Notes: generated by a model from the sequence alone, not told the origin. 64,000 bases of DNA from DATHXC01 sp035459965 (GCA_035459965.1 DATHXC010000007.1:515324-579323), one strand, 5' to 3'. Positions 45,468 to 55,808 are shown, numbered from the stretch's first letter. Translations and numbers: made by a program.

Positions 45468-47885
45468 ATAAACTCGGTTAACAAACAACTGCTGCATGTG
45501 TCATGGCCGTTTATCGTGATTGTCATCTTTTTGCTGATCTCTCTCACGATATGCATGGAGCTGCTATCGTCTGTGCGCGCCTATGTGGGCGGCGAGAGCC
45601 AGTGGTCCAAAGGACAGAAAGTTGCAAGCTACTATTTGAATGTGTATGCCCGCACGCATGACGAAGCAGACTATCAAAAATTTTTAGACGCGATTGCTGT
45701 GCCGTTAGGAGATCACAAGGCACGTCTTGCGCTAAACCAGCCAACCCCAAATATTGAGGCAGCTAAGCAGGGCTTTATCGAAGGGCAGAATCACCCTGAA
45801 GATATCCCGGGGTTAATCAGACTTTATCTGTATTTCAATCACACCAGCCTGATGAAAGAGTCAATTCAGGTGTGGACTGAAGCAGATATCCTGCTCGCCA
45901 AACTAAACTCGCTGGCACAAGAGCTGCATATGTGGGTCACAGCTGATGATGATAATAAAGAAGGCATGGTCAGCCTGCTTGAGCAGATCAACACCGTCAG
46001 CTTGCAACTCACACCGCTGGAAGATACATTTTCTAGAGCTCTGGGGGAGGTATCGCGTAAAGCAAAACTCCTGATCAATATCGTGATGCTGGTGGTGACA
46101 TTGCTATTGCTTGGGTTGGGCTTACTGCTGTCACGTCGCATGGTGCAACGCAGCGTCGCTTCTGCGACCGCTCTGCAGCAGAATGAGATGCGCTTGAGCG
46201 CTGTAGTCGACACCGCTATGGATGCTGTAGTGCAAATTGATGACCGCGGCATTATCAAACGCTGGAGTGGCCAGGCTGAGTTTATCTTTGGCTGGACTTC
46301 TGATGAAGCCATGGGTCGCTCATTACAACTCATGATTACTACCCCGAACCTGTTGCAAGCACATTTAAAAGAACTGCACCAACCGCAAACCACAAGCCAT
46401 GAATATATCCCCAATAAACGGCTTGAAGTGCAGGCCTTGCATCGTGACGGCACCGAATTTTCGGCAGAACTCACCATTTCACCGGTGAAGTGGGAGGATA
46501 AACTCGAATACTGTGCTTTTATCCGCGACATCACCAAGCGCAAACAAACGGCCGAGCAACTGATGTACCGGGCGCACTACGATGAGATTACGGGCTTGCC
46601 TAACCGCGTGCTGTTTCAGGATCGGCTGGATCAGGAGACCAAGAAATCGCAGCGGACACGTCTACCTTTGGCCCTGATGTTTCTTGATATTGACCATTTT
46701 AAAGAGGTTAACGATACGCTTGGGCATGACAAAGGGGATATCCTGCTTAAGGAGGCTGCCCAGCGCCTGCTCAGTTGCGTGCGCGAGACTGACACAGTTG
46801 CGCGCTTTGGTGGTGATGAGTTCATTGTGATCCTGAGCCAACTGGAAGACCTCAGCAGTGTAGAACGCATTGCGAATAACCTACTGGCTAAACTGGTAGA
46901 GCCGTTCCAGCTGGATAATGAAGTGGCTTATGTTTCCATCAGCATAGGCATCACACTCTACCCCGATGACGCTGCCACGCACGATGAGCTGATTAAAAAC
47001 GCTGATCAGGCCATGTACCTGGCTAAAAAATCCGGCCGCAACCGTTTTAACTACTTCACCCCCAGCATGCAGGAGGCTGCCCAGATATACCGCAAGCTGG
47101 CGAATGACATGCGCCCTGCGCTCACAGAGCAGCAATACCGTGTGTATTACCAGCCCATTTTGCATCTAGCCACTGGCAGCATCCATAAGGCAGAAGCGCT
47201 GATACGCTGGCAGCACCCGACGCGCGGGCTGATCAGCCCTGCGGAGTTCATCCCGATTGCCGAGGAAACCGGCATGATCAACGATATTGGCGACTGGGTA
47301 TTTTTTACAGCAGCGCAGCAAGCAGCAGATTGGCGCAGTAGATTCAATCCGGACTTCCAGATCAGCGTGAATAAATCCCCGGCCCAGTTTCAGGATCACG
47401 GCAAAAATCGTGTGGCCTGGGGTGATCAACTAGCGCAACTTGGCTTGTCTGGCGAAAGCATCGTGGTAGAAATTACCGAAGGCATGTTGATGGAAACCAG
47501 TGAGGCCACCAAAAGGAAACTGCTGGAATTTCGTGATGCCGGCATTCAGGTGGCGCTGGACGATTTTGGTACCGGTTATTCTTCGCTATCTTATCTGAAC
47601 AAGTTTGATATTGACTACATCAAGATCGACCAGTCTTTTGTCAGGAACCTGGCCATAGGCTCGCATGACATGGTGCTATGCGAGGCCATCATTGCCATGG
47701 CGCACAAACTTGGCATGCAGGTGATTGCAGAGGGTGTGGAAACTACAGTGCAACGCGACCTGCTGATAGCCGCAGGCTGCGATTATGCCCAGGGCTACCT
47801 ATTCTCCAGGCCAGTGCCCGCAGAGGCTTTTGAGGTTTTGCTGAAATCGAGGGGAGTCATCGCCAAAGAAGTCATGAAGCGCTAG
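45468..47885 (+). CDS. Membrane PAS-GGDEF-EAL c-di-GMP enzyme, possible ATA start
   Basis: About 805 residues from the ATA, 795 from the GTG at 45498. It has helix 1 (PFIVIVIFLLISLTICMELL), a periplasmic helical region of about 160 residues, helix 2 (LLINIVMLVVTLLLLGLGLL), PAS with PAC (about 240-360), GGDEF (intact ARFGGDEFIVIL, with an RETD I-site five residues before it) and EAL (KAEALIRW, DDFGTGYSSLSYL, KIDQSFV). Both catalytic sites look intact, so it may make and degrade c-di-GMP, with product inhibition through the I-site. The GTG has no ribosome binding site, whereas GAGGAG sits seven bases before the ATA; the frame has a stop just upstream. It is convergent with and overlaps the next gene by 4 bases. 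Confidence 0.88.
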   Translation: MNSVNKQLLHVSWPFIVIVIFLLISLTICMELLSSVRAYVGGESQWSKGQKVASYYLNVYARTHDEADYQKFLDAIAVPLGDHKARLALNQPTPNIEAAKQGFIEGQNHPEDIPGLIRLYLYFNHTSLMKESIQVWTEADILLAKLNSLAQELHMWVTADDDNKEGMVSLLEQINTVSLQLTPLEDTFSRALGEVSRKAKLLINIVMLVVTLLLLGLGLLLSRRMVQRSVASATALQQNEMRLSAVVDTAMDAVVQIDDRGIIKRWSGQAEFIFGWTSDEAMGRSLQLMITTPNLLQAHLKELHQPQTTSHEYIPNKRLEVQALHRDGTEFSAELTISPVKWEDKLEYCAFIRDITKRKQTAEQLMYRAHYDEITGLPNRVLFQDRLDQETKKSQRTRLPLALMFLDIDHFKEVNDTLGHDKGDILLKEAAQRLLSCVRETDTVARFGGDEFIVILSQLEDLSSVERIANNLLAKLVEPFQLDNEVAYVSISIGITLYPDDAATHDELIKNADQAMYLAKKSGRNRFNYFTPSMQEAAQIYRKLANDMRPALTEQQYRVYYQPILHLATGSIHKAEALIRWQHPTRGLISPAEFIPIAEETGMINDIGDWVFFTAAQQAADWRSRFNPDFQISVNKSPAQFQDHGKNRVAWGDQLAQLGLSGESIVVEITEGMLMETSEATKRKLLEFRDAGIQVALDDFGTGYSSLSYLNKFDIDYIKIDQSFVRNLAIGSHDMVLCEAIIAMAHKLGMQVIAEGVETTVQRDLLIAAGCDYAQGYLFSRPVPAEAFEVLLKSRGVIAKEVMKR

Positions 47886-48439
47886 GCAAACGCCTCGCAC
47901 AGCATACTCAGCAAAGCACCAAACACCGGCAGCAGATCTTCCTTGTCAAACGGACTATTCTCGTCCGTACCTGCCACCAGGAAAGCGACCACTGCCTTAT
48001 CAAGGTCCTCGCGGTAATTATTCCAGTGCTCGGCTTCCGCATCGCCTATCAGGCGGAATTTACGCATGCCGGATTCAATCACATCCACCAGTTCCTCCTG
48101 TGTCAGCTCGGAGAATAGAGACTTGGCGATGATCACAGAATCCTGCTCAATATCCGGGGAGATTTGTTCTGCACCCAATGGCAAAGTAAGGTAAGCATAG
48201 GCCAGCATGCCAAATGCCTGGTACACACTCAGCATTTCAAAATTATCGTAACGCTCATCTGCCGGTGAGCGCTGTGCCTGCTGGATCGCCTGGAAACTAA
48301 TATAGCAGGCCAGATAGGTAGCCGCCTCCAGCGGATCATAATCATCCAGGTTGGCACTGGGTGCCGCTTCCTGGTTGCTACTGCGGGTCTCTGCCAGGCA
48401 AAGTGCATGCAGCAGGCTTAATCTTTTTGAGTATTCCAT
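47882..48439 (-). CDS. Conserved hypothetical protein
   Basis: This 185-residue acidic, mostly helical protein has no signal peptide and no motif I recognise; it is soluble and probably cytoplasmic. Characteristic stretches are DPLEAATYLACYISFQAIQQ and DKAVVAFLVAGTDENSPFDK. The frame is clean, with a single ATG start. It overlaps the stop of the convergent c-di-GMP gene by 4 bases. The nearest upstream neighbour is a MITE-like element, so it may have its own promoter in the 38 bases between or in the element. I do not name a function. Confidence 0.7.
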   Translation of the reverse strand: MEYSKRLSLLHALCLAETRSSNQEAAPSANLDDYDPLEAATYLACYISFQAIQQAQRSPADERYDNFEMLSVYQAFGMLAYAYLTLPLGAEQISPDIEQDSVIIAKSLFSELTQEELVDVIESGMRKFRLIGDAEAEHWNNYREDLDKAVVAFLVAGTDENSPFDKEDLLPVFGALLSMLCEAFA

Positions 48440-48477
48440 CTAACTTAATTCCAAAAATTATGTGTTTTGATAAATCC

Positions 48478-48619
48478 CAGGTGCCTCTAAAAATTCAAGT
48501 TGCTAAGCTAGTCCAGGCACAAGCAAAAAACTATGACGCCGCATATATAAATATTTAAGGAGTAATTTTTTGCGAGCAACGCAGGATGGCAACGCAAATT
48601 GATTTTTTAGAGGTGCCTG
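48478..48619. mobile_element. MITE-like 142-bp element with 16-bp terminal inverted repeats
   Basis: CAGGTGCCTCTAAAAA (48478-48493) and TTTTTAGAGGTGCCTG (48604-48619) are perfect inverted 16-bp ends enclosing 110 AT-rich bases with no real gene. The right end abuts the TAA stop (48620-48622) of the ABC-F gene. I see no clear target-site duplication and no transposase, so this is a non-autonomous candidate; a long-range stem of another kind is the alternative. Confidence 0.5.
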
Positions 48620-50524
48620 TTAGTTAATTGCTGGTATGGCTTCTAACATCTCATGCACTTCCAGCCAGCGCTCTTCTGCCTGTCCTAATTGTTGGCCCAG
48701 CTCCGCCTGGCGTTTGACCAGCGTTTGCAACTCGGCTTTACCAGCCGCTTCGTACAGGCTCGCATCTGCCATGCGCTCATCCAGACTGCTTTTTTCCTGT
48801 TGCCAGGTGGCCATATTCGCTTCCAGTTGCTCAGACTCTTTCACCAGTGGCCTGCGCTCCAATATGCGCGCCTGACGTTCGGCCTTGCTTTGCGCACGGT
48901 CATTTTTAGGGGCTTCTTTGTCGGCGACTTTTGCTTCTACTGCCTTATCCTTGATGCGCTGCTCCGCCAGCCAGTCCTTGTAATCATCCAGGTCGCCATC
49001 AAAGGTCAGCGCCGCCCCATCTGCCACCAGTACGAATTTGTCGCAACTGGCGCGCAACATCGCCCTATCGTGCGACACAATCACCACGCCACCCTGGTAA
49101 TCCTGCAACGCGAGTGTCAGGGCATGGCGCATTTCCAGGTCGAGGTGGTTGGTGGGCTCATCCAGCAGCAGCAAATTGGGCCGTGTCCAGATCAGCAGCG
49201 CCAGGGCTAGTCGTGATTTCTCGCCACCAGAGAATGGGCCGCATGGGCTACTCGCCATATCACCCCTGAAATCGAAGCCACCGAGATAATTGCGATGCTC
49301 CTGCTCTCGCGTTTGCGGATCAAGTCGCATCATGTGCTGCAATGGCGACTCATCCAGCCGCAACTGTTCAAGCTGATGCTGGGCAAAGTAACCTATCTTC
49401 AGCTCCTTGCCTTCAACCCGCTTGCCATGCATGGGTGCCAGCTCCCCTGCCAGCAGCTTGATCAGTGTGGATTTACCTGCGCCATTGCGGCCCAGCAGGC
49501 CCAGCCTTTCACCGGGGCGCAGTGTGAGCACGATATTCTTGAGTATGGCTTTATCGTTATATCCGGCACTCACTTCATCCAATACCAGCAAAGGATCAGG
49601 CGCGCCCTGCATCTCGCGGAAACCAAAACCAAAGGGTGAGTCGATATGGGCTGCAGAGATCATCTCCATGCGCTCCAACGCCTTGATACGACTCTGTGCC
49701 TGGCGTGCCTTGGTAGCCTGCACACGGAAGCGATCGATATAGTTTTGCAGATGCGCCACATTGCGCTGCTGGCGTTCATACATGGCCTGCTGTTGGAGCA
49801 AACGCTCGGCACGCTGGCGCTCAAAATCGGAGTAGCCACCCTTATACAGGGTCAAGTGTTGCTGTTCGATATGCGCAATATGGTTGACGATGGAATCGAG
49901 GAAATCGCGGTCATGCGAGATCAACACCAACGTGCCGCGGTACTCTTTCAGCCAGCCTTCAAGCCAGATCACGGCATCCAGGTCCAGATGGTTAGTCGGC
50001 TCATCCAGTAACAGCAAATCGGAACGACACATCAAGGCGCGTGCCAAGTTCAGGCGTACGCGCCAGCCACCCGAGAAATCCGATACCGGCCTGCCAAGGT
50101 CCGCATTGCTGAACCCCAGCCCATGCAACAACTCGGCAGCACGGGCCTTGGCGGAATAACCCTCAACTTCGCTCAGGCGCGCATGCAGTTCGCCGACTTT
50201 TTCGCCTTCATGCCTGGCTTCGGCATCAGCTAATGCCTGCTCAATGGCACGTAACTCGACATCGCCATCTAGCACAAACTCAATGGCGGCGTCCTGCAAG
50301 GCAGGGGTTTCCTGTGCGACATGCGCAATCACCCATTGTGGCGGCATGTCCAGGTCACCGGATTCAGCATGCAATTCGCCACGCAGCATGGCGAATACAC
50401 TGGATTTACCCGCGCCATTGGCCCCTGTCAGGCCCACTTTATGTCCAGGATGCAGCTGGAATGAAGCGCCTTCTACCAGCACCTTGATGCCACGCGCCAA
50501 AGTAAGATTTTTAAATTGGATCAA
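48620..50524 (-). CDS. ABC-F family ATPase
   Basis: This 634-residue protein has two fused ABC domains and no membrane segment: Walker A GANGAGKSS and GRNGAGKST, signatures DFSGGWRVRLNLARAL and FSGGEKSRLALALL, Walker B LLLLDEPTNHLDLD in both, an inter-domain linker (about 240-310) and a C-terminal coiled coil (about 540-625). This is the YheS/Uup-type ABC-F layout; these act on ribosomes rather than in transport. The LSGG-like sequence is FSGGW in domain 1. It is preceded by a 355-base gap and ends at the MITE-like element. Confidence 0.9.
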   Translation of the reverse strand: MIQFKNLTLARGIKVLVEGASFQLHPGHKVGLTGANGAGKSSVFAMLRGELHAESGDLDMPPQWVIAHVAQETPALQDAAIEFVLDGDVELRAIEQALADAEARHEGEKVGELHARLSEVEGYSAKARAAELLHGLGFSNADLGRPVSDFSGGWRVRLNLARALMCRSDLLLLDEPTNHLDLDAVIWLEGWLKEYRGTLVLISHDRDFLDSIVNHIAHIEQQHLTLYKGGYSDFERQRAERLLQQQAMYERQQRNVAHLQNYIDRFRVQATKARQAQSRIKALERMEMISAAHIDSPFGFGFREMQGAPDPLLVLDEVSAGYNDKAILKNIVLTLRPGERLGLLGRNGAGKSTLIKLLAGELAPMHGKRVEGKELKIGYFAQHQLEQLRLDESPLQHMMRLDPQTREQEHRNYLGGFDFRGDMASSPCGPFSGGEKSRLALALLIWTRPNLLLLDEPTNHLDLEMRHALTLALQDYQGGVVIVSHDRAMLRASCDKFVLVADGAALTFDGDLDDYKDWLAEQRIKDKAVEAKVADKEAPKNDRAQSKAERQARILERRPLVKESEQLEANMATWQQEKSSLDERMADASLYEAAGKAELQTLVKRQAELGQQLGQAEERWLEVHEMLEAIPAIN

Positions 50525-50879
50525 ACCTGCCTCTGAATCTGCTGCCGACCATGAATGCTGTCAGCCAAAAGTAAATGAAGGCGTTATTCTAATGCATTAG
50601 GCTGGCGATTGAATCAGTTGAATACGGCAACCATACCGATAGCAACTGATGCTTGAACTCTATCATTTTATATATTGATGATTTTTAATTTCAGGTGAAA
50701 CCAACATGAACTATTGTTAACTAAGCTTTACACCGCTAGCGTTGACCAATTAGTGTGTAAAATGAAACACTTTAATGGAATACATGCTGCGGTTTCTTTT
50801 TTGAAAGACTAGCTTGTCAGAATAGCCTGCCAGATTAACTGCATCCGAACTGCTGAAATGCAGTCTCCCAACAAAACAT
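50525..50879. other. 355-base divergent intergenic region
   Basis: No gene or RNA is evident between the ABC-F and yhdP-like genes. The region is AT-rich. TTTACAC (50727-50733) and GTGTAAA (50755-50761) are perfect inverted 7-mers flanking a TTGACC hexamer (50742-50747), which could be a regulated promoter, although no -10 box sits at the usual 16-18 bases. Nothing else stands out. Confidence 0.4.
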
Positions 50880-53800
50880 ATGGTCAAAAAATCACTACTC
50901 TGGATATATCGCGTCACACTTTTCGCGCTGTGGTTCAGTATCTTCGTCCTTGCATCTTCAGTCCTGGCGCTACGCTATGTAATATTGCCGCACATTGATG
51001 ACTACAAAGATAAAATTGCCCAGCAGGTAAGCCTTGCAGCCGGGCAAAAAGTCACCATCGGTGAAATCAAGGCCAGCTGGCATGGCTTGAATCCACATTT
51101 ATCATTATTCAATGTAGACCTGTACGATGCCGAGCAGCGCCCCGCTTTGTCGCTGGAGCATATCGAAGCCAGTATGTCCTGGCTGACTATTCCACTGCTC
51201 GAACCGCGGCTGTCTGCGATTGAAGTCTATAACCCTGAACTCACTATCCGGCGTGAAACTGATGGCACTTTATATGTCGCCGGTATTCATATGGGTGGGC
51301 CGTCGCGGCCAGCTTTCCCTAACTGGTTGCTCAAGCAATCACGCATCGACGTGATTGATGCGAGCGTGCTGTGGCAGGATGATTTCCGCAAAGCACCACC
51401 CCTGACACTGAACAAGCTCAACCTGCAAATCATCAACCCGGCATGGGAAACCCTGATTGGTCACCATCGCTTTGGCCTACGCGCGACACCTTCGGCAGGC
51501 TCATCTTTCCCGATTGATATTCGTGGCAATGTTTATGGCAAGGATGTCTCCAAGTTGCAAAACTGGCGAGGCACGCTGTTTGCGAGGGTCGAAGGCACTG
51601 ACATCGCGGCATGGCGCAACTGGATCAGCTACCCGTTTGACTTGCGTGAAGGCTTTGGCGCAGCGCAGTTCTGGATGGATTTTGCAGAAGGCAAACCAAC
51701 TAATATCATCAGCGACGTGATTCTGAGCGATGTCAAAACCCGCCTCGCTAAAAACAGTCCGGAAGCCACACTTAACAACTTGTCTGGTCGACTCGAATGG
51801 ACAGAACATAGCGATGGCCAGGAAATACGTGCCAGTAAAATCAAGATGTCCTCCCCGGATGGGCTCAATATGCAGAATGGGAAAATCAACCTGCGTGAGC
51901 GCCTGGTCGCTGACAAAAATGGGGTTAAGCAGCAGACGATAGAAGGCAATATCCACCTGGACGAAATCAGGCTGGAATCAGTCAATACCTTTGCCAATTA
52001 CCTGCCTATCCCGAAGAAAACCTTGCAGCAACTGACGGACATTTCCCCGGTCGGCAAACTGAAAAATCTTGAGCTGGAATGGAAGGGTGATGAATCTGTG
52101 CCGCAGGAGTATTCCATCCGCAGCCAGTTTATTGGCCTTGGTATCAAAGCCTATGAGCATTTCCCGGGCTTTAGCAACCTGAGCGGCAGTATTGATGCAG
52201 ATGAAGATAGCGGTACACTGACAATCAACTCACAACGGGCTTTTCTTGATTTTGAGAAAGTGATGCGCTGGCCTATCCCTGCTGACAAATTGACCGGGCA
52301 GGTTAAATGGATTAATAGCAAGCATAAGACCGAGATCCGTGCCAGCAATATTGCGATTGCCAATCCGCACCTTTCCGGCACCATCAATGCCAATTACATA
52401 ATGAATGGCATCAAGGGTGGTTTTCTTGAGCTCAATGCAAAGTTTGCCAACGCTGATGGCAAATTTGCGCACTACTACTACCCAAAAATCCTGGGCGAAC
52501 ATACGCTGCACTGGCTAGACACCGCTATATTGGCGGGTCATGGCGAAGACATTAACGTCACCATTAAGGGCAATCTTGCAGAGTTCCCATACCCCAATAA
52601 CAAGCTGGGCTTGTTCCGCGTAACCGCCAAGATCACCGATGGCATGCTCGACTATGCGCCGGGCTGGCCAAAGATAGATGGCGTTAAACTGAACATGCTG
52701 TTTGAAGGCACCCGCATGGAGCTCAATGCCAATGCCGGCTACCTGCTAGGCAATCAAATCACAAAGGCCAAAGTTTCAATCCCGGTGCTGCATGCCGAAC
52801 AACCGGTGCTGGATATCGCGGGTGAGGTACAAGGCCCTATCAGCGAAGGCTTGAAATACATCAATACCAGCCCGCTGGTCAATGTCATGCGCGGATTTAC
52901 CAGCGACCTGAAAACGACAGGCAATGGCAAACTCAACCTTGAGCTGCATATCCCATTGCATAACACCGAAGCGACCATCGTAAAAGGTGCTTACGTGGTG
53001 AATAACGCCAGTATGGCGGCAGATGGCGTACCTGAGCTCACCAAGCTCACAGGCAAACTGGAATTCACTGAATCCTCCCTGAAAGCCCAGAACATCACCA
53101 CATCGGTATATGGCGGACCAGCACAATTCAGCCTCTATACAGGCAAGGATCATGTCATGCGCATCAATGCCCGTGGCCGTATTACTGATGTCGGGTTAAA
53201 ACAGGCGTTTGGTGCTGGCTTGATGGACCGCATAACAGGTAGCACTGACTGGGCTGGCAACATCAATATCTTTGATAAGCAACTGGATATGTCCTTCACC
53301 TCCAACCTGGTTGGCTTGGCCTCCAGCCTCCCTGCCCCTCTCAGCAAAGGCTCCCTGGACATCATGCCGCTGCGCTTTGATAAAAAGCAGACCAGCCCGT
53401 CACAGGACAATATCATCGTGAGCATCGGCAACGTACTCGGCGCCAAATTGTTACGCACCAATCAGCAGGGCACACTCAAACTGGAGCGGGGAGAAATCGG
53501 CATCAATGTAGTGCCTGAGCTGCCAGCGCAGCCCGGCATTAATGTGCGTGGCAATCTGGACTACCTGGACCTGGATGAATGGCAGAACATTTTTGATAAG
53601 GCGAGCAATATTGCTGGCGGCAATACCAATGGTAATAACAAGAACAACCTGAACATCGGCAAGATTGATATGACAGTGAATACGCTGGATGTATTCGACC
53701 GCCGTATTAATGCCCTCAAATTGAATGCCAAGCCATCCGGTGATGGCTGGACATTCAATTTGCAAAGCCGTGAAATTACAGGGGATGCGCAATGGAGCAG

Positions 53801-54761
53801 CCAGAGTGCAAGCCAGGGTAATGGCAAATTAAGTGCCAAGCTTAAATCGCTCATCATTCCATCTGCGGCTCCCAATACAGCGGAATTACGTACTCAAGGT
53901 AACTTCAAGCAGCAGGCGCAATCCTACCCGGCGCTGGATATCACCGCAGAAAACTTCGAGTTTGGAAAAAAGAAGCTGGGCCGTCTGGAACTGCAGGCTA
54001 GCGAGCAGAATGATGACTGGTCGATAGAAAAACTACGCATCATCAATCCTGACAGCACATTAACCGCTGAAGGCGACTGGCATAACTGGAAGCGCAACCC
54101 GAATACGCGTATGACGATTAGCTGGGATATTAATGACCTGGGGAAGACGCTAGATAGGTTTGGCTTCCCCAATACCATCAAGGGTGGTGATGCCGACCTT
54201 ACCGGCCAGCTCAAATGGCCAGGTAGCCCTCATGAATTCGACATTCCAGGCCTCAGCGGCAACTTGCAGCTGGATGCCAGGCATGGGCAAATACTTAAGA
54301 TACAGCCCGGTGTAGGCCGCCTGTTCAGCGTATTGAGTTTGCAGAATCTGCCACGTCGCCTGACTTTCGATTTCAGGGATGTATTCAGTAGCGGCTTTAC
54401 TTTCGACAAGGTTAGCTCCAGCGTCAAAATTGATCGTGGTGTAATGCGCAGCGATGATTTCAAGATGGAAGGCCCGACTGCGCGTGTTGAAATGAAAGGC
54501 GAGACTGACCTGCAAAAAGAAACACAACATCTTTATATCAAAGTTACGCCTTATATCAGCGATACATTATCCATTGCCGCGCTGGCGGGAGGACCTGTGG
54601 TTGGTGCTGCTGCCTTTGTTGCACAAAAATTATTGAGGGACCCGATCAACAAACTGGCAGCGGACGAATATGAAATTACCGGCACCTGGGATAACCCGCA
54701 GGAAATTAAGGATGGCACAAGCAAACCGCCGGTGCCAAGTGTCTCGCCTTTAGGCAAGTAA
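50880..54761 (+). CDS. yhdP: YhdP-family AsmA-like envelope protein
   Basis: This 1293-residue protein has one N-terminal helix (ALWFSIFVLASSVLALRYVI) and a long beta-rich periplasmic part, with a DUF3971 region (first half) and an AsmA-like C-terminal region (YVVNNASMAADGV; GVMRSDDFKMEGPTARVEMK). YhdP, TamB and YdbH are now thought to form bridges that move phospholipid to the outer membrane. The order yhdP-nitrilase-tldD is a common proteobacterial arrangement and supports the call. Length is close to normal. Some 354 bases separate it from the ABC-F gene. Confidence 0.88.
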   Translation: MVKKSLLWIYRVTLFALWFSIFVLASSVLALRYVILPHIDDYKDKIAQQVSLAAGQKVTIGEIKASWHGLNPHLSLFNVDLYDAEQRPALSLEHIEASMSWLTIPLLEPRLSAIEVYNPELTIRRETDGTLYVAGIHMGGPSRPAFPNWLLKQSRIDVIDASVLWQDDFRKAPPLTLNKLNLQIINPAWETLIGHHRFGLRATPSAGSSFPIDIRGNVYGKDVSKLQNWRGTLFARVEGTDIAAWRNWISYPFDLREGFGAAQFWMDFAEGKPTNIISDVILSDVKTRLAKNSPEATLNNLSGRLEWTEHSDGQEIRASKIKMSSPDGLNMQNGKINLRERLVADKNGVKQQTIEGNIHLDEIRLESVNTFANYLPIPKKTLQQLTDISPVGKLKNLELEWKGDESVPQEYSIRSQFIGLGIKAYEHFPGFSNLSGSIDADEDSGTLTINSQRAFLDFEKVMRWPIPADKLTGQVKWINSKHKTEIRASNIAIANPHLSGTINANYIMNGIKGGFLELNAKFANADGKFAHYYYPKILGEHTLHWLDTAILAGHGEDINVTIKGNLAEFPYPNNKLGLFRVTAKITDGMLDYAPGWPKIDGVKLNMLFEGTRMELNANAGYLLGNQITKAKVSIPVLHAEQPVLDIAGEVQGPISEGLKYINTSPLVNVMRGFTSDLKTTGNGKLNLELHIPLHNTEATIVKGAYVVNNASMAADGVPELTKLTGKLEFTESSLKAQNITTSVYGGPAQFSLYTGKDHVMRINARGRITDVGLKQAFGAGLMDRITGSTDWAGNINIFDKQLDMSFTSNLVGLASSLPAPLSKGSLDIMPLRFDKKQTSPSQDNIIVSIGNVLGAKLLRTNQQGTLKLERGEIGINVVPELPAQPGINVRGNLDYLDLDEWQNIFDKASNIAGGNTNGNNKNNLNIGKIDMTVNTLDVFDRRINALKLNAKPSGDGWTFNLQSREITGDAQWSSQSASQGNGKLSAKLKSLIIPSAAPNTAELRTQGNFKQQAQSYPALDITAENFEFGKKKLGRLELQASEQNDDWSIEKLRIINPDSTLTAEGDWHNWKRNPNTRMTISWDINDLGKTLDRFGFPNTIKGGDADLTGQLKWPGSPHEFDIPGLSGNLQLDARHGQILKIQPGVGRLFSVLSLQNLPRRLTFDFRDVFSSGFTFDKVSSSVKIDRGVMRSDDFKMEGPTARVEMKGETDLQKETQHLYIKVTPYISDTLSIAALAGGPVVGAAAFVAQKLLRDPINKLAADEYEITGTWDNPQEIKDGTSKPPVPSVSPLGK

Positions 54762-54855
54762 TGTAGGTAGGGATTGATGCTTAGTGAGTAAGCGCATGAA
54801 TAGGCTAATCAGGTATTATTAAACTCATCATAAGAACAACTATTGGAAATTCTTT

Positions 54856-55725
54856 ATGCCAATTAAATCACGCGCAAAAGCTGTCAAGCCCAATAAACAT
54901 AACGCCACTACGCCCGGTATTGTAAAAATCGCGGGCATCCAGATGGCTTCGGGGCCTTATGTATCGGCCAACCTGAGCGAGGCCGAACGTCTGATAGAAA
55001 TCGCGGTCAATCAAGGGGCAAAGCTGGTGGCATTGCCTGAATACTTTGCAATTATGGGCCTGAAAGAAAAAGACAAGGTCGCTGTGGCGGAAAAAGAAGG
55101 CAGCGGCCCCATCCAGCGCTTTCTATCCAAGATCGCGAAAAAACATGAGATATGGATTATCGGTGGCTCGATTCCGCTTGAAGCCGGGGTGCCTGATAAA
55201 GTCCGTAACGCTTGCCTGGTATACGACGACAAAGGCAAGCAGGTAGCGCGTTATGACAAGATTCATCTTTTTGGGCTTGACCTTGGCAACGAGCACTATC
55301 GCGAAGAAACAACGATTGAACCAGGTAATCAGGTGGTTGTTGTGAAAACTCCTTTTGGCAAAATCGGGTTGTCTATCTGTTACGACTTGCGCTTCCCGGA
55401 ACTATTCCGCGCAATGGGTGAGGTAGACCTGATAGTAGTGCCATCAGCCTTCACCGAGACCACAGGCAAAGCACACTGGGAAATCCTGATACGTGCACGT
55501 GCGATTGAGAATTTGAGCTATGTGCTGGCACCCGCTCAGGGAGGCTATCATTTGTCGGGCCGTGAAACACATGGCAACAGCATGATCGTCGATCCATGGG
55601 GTGTAGTGCTGGATAGATTACCCCGCGGCTCCGGGGTGGTTATTTCCACCATGAATACCGGCTATCAGGCCAGTTTGCGCAATAGCCTGCCCGCACTAAA
55701 GCACAGGACTATATTCAAGTATTAA
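54856..55725 (+). CDS. Carbon-nitrogen hydrolase (nitrilase superfamily, Nit1/Nit2 type)
   Basis: This 289-residue enzyme has the nitrilase Glu-Lys-Cys triad: Glu in LPEYF (about 60), Lys in YDKIHLFGLDLG (about 137) and Cys in ICYDLRFPELFR (about 174). The order and spacing match Nit-type amidases, which act on deaminated glutathione in other organisms; that substrate is inference. It lies 94 bases downstream of yhdP and 139 upstream of tldD, in the usual conserved order. About 20 extra residues (KSRAKAVKPNKHN) precede the domain. Confidence 0.9.
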   Translation: MPIKSRAKAVKPNKHNATTPGIVKIAGIQMASGPYVSANLSEAERLIEIAVNQGAKLVALPEYFAIMGLKEKDKVAVAEKEGSGPIQRFLSKIAKKHEIWIIGGSIPLEAGVPDKVRNACLVYDDKGKQVARYDKIHLFGLDLGNEHYREETTIEPGNQVVVVKTPFGKIGLSICYDLRFPELFRAMGEVDLIVVPSAFTETTGKAHWEILIRARAIENLSYVLAPAQGGYHLSGRETHGNSMIVDPWGVVLDRLPRGSGVVISTMNTGYQASLRNSLPALKHRTIFKY

Positions 55726-55808
55726 ACCATGGCTTAATTTGTGGCTGACTAGAGCGAATGATTAGGCATGAATACAGAAATTACCTAGCAGACCGCGACC
55801 CCGCTTCT

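Noticed and set aside
48689..49210. A 173-codon plus-strand frame opposite the ABC-F gene
   Set aside because: Shadow of the conserved ABC domain, with low-complexity antisense character.
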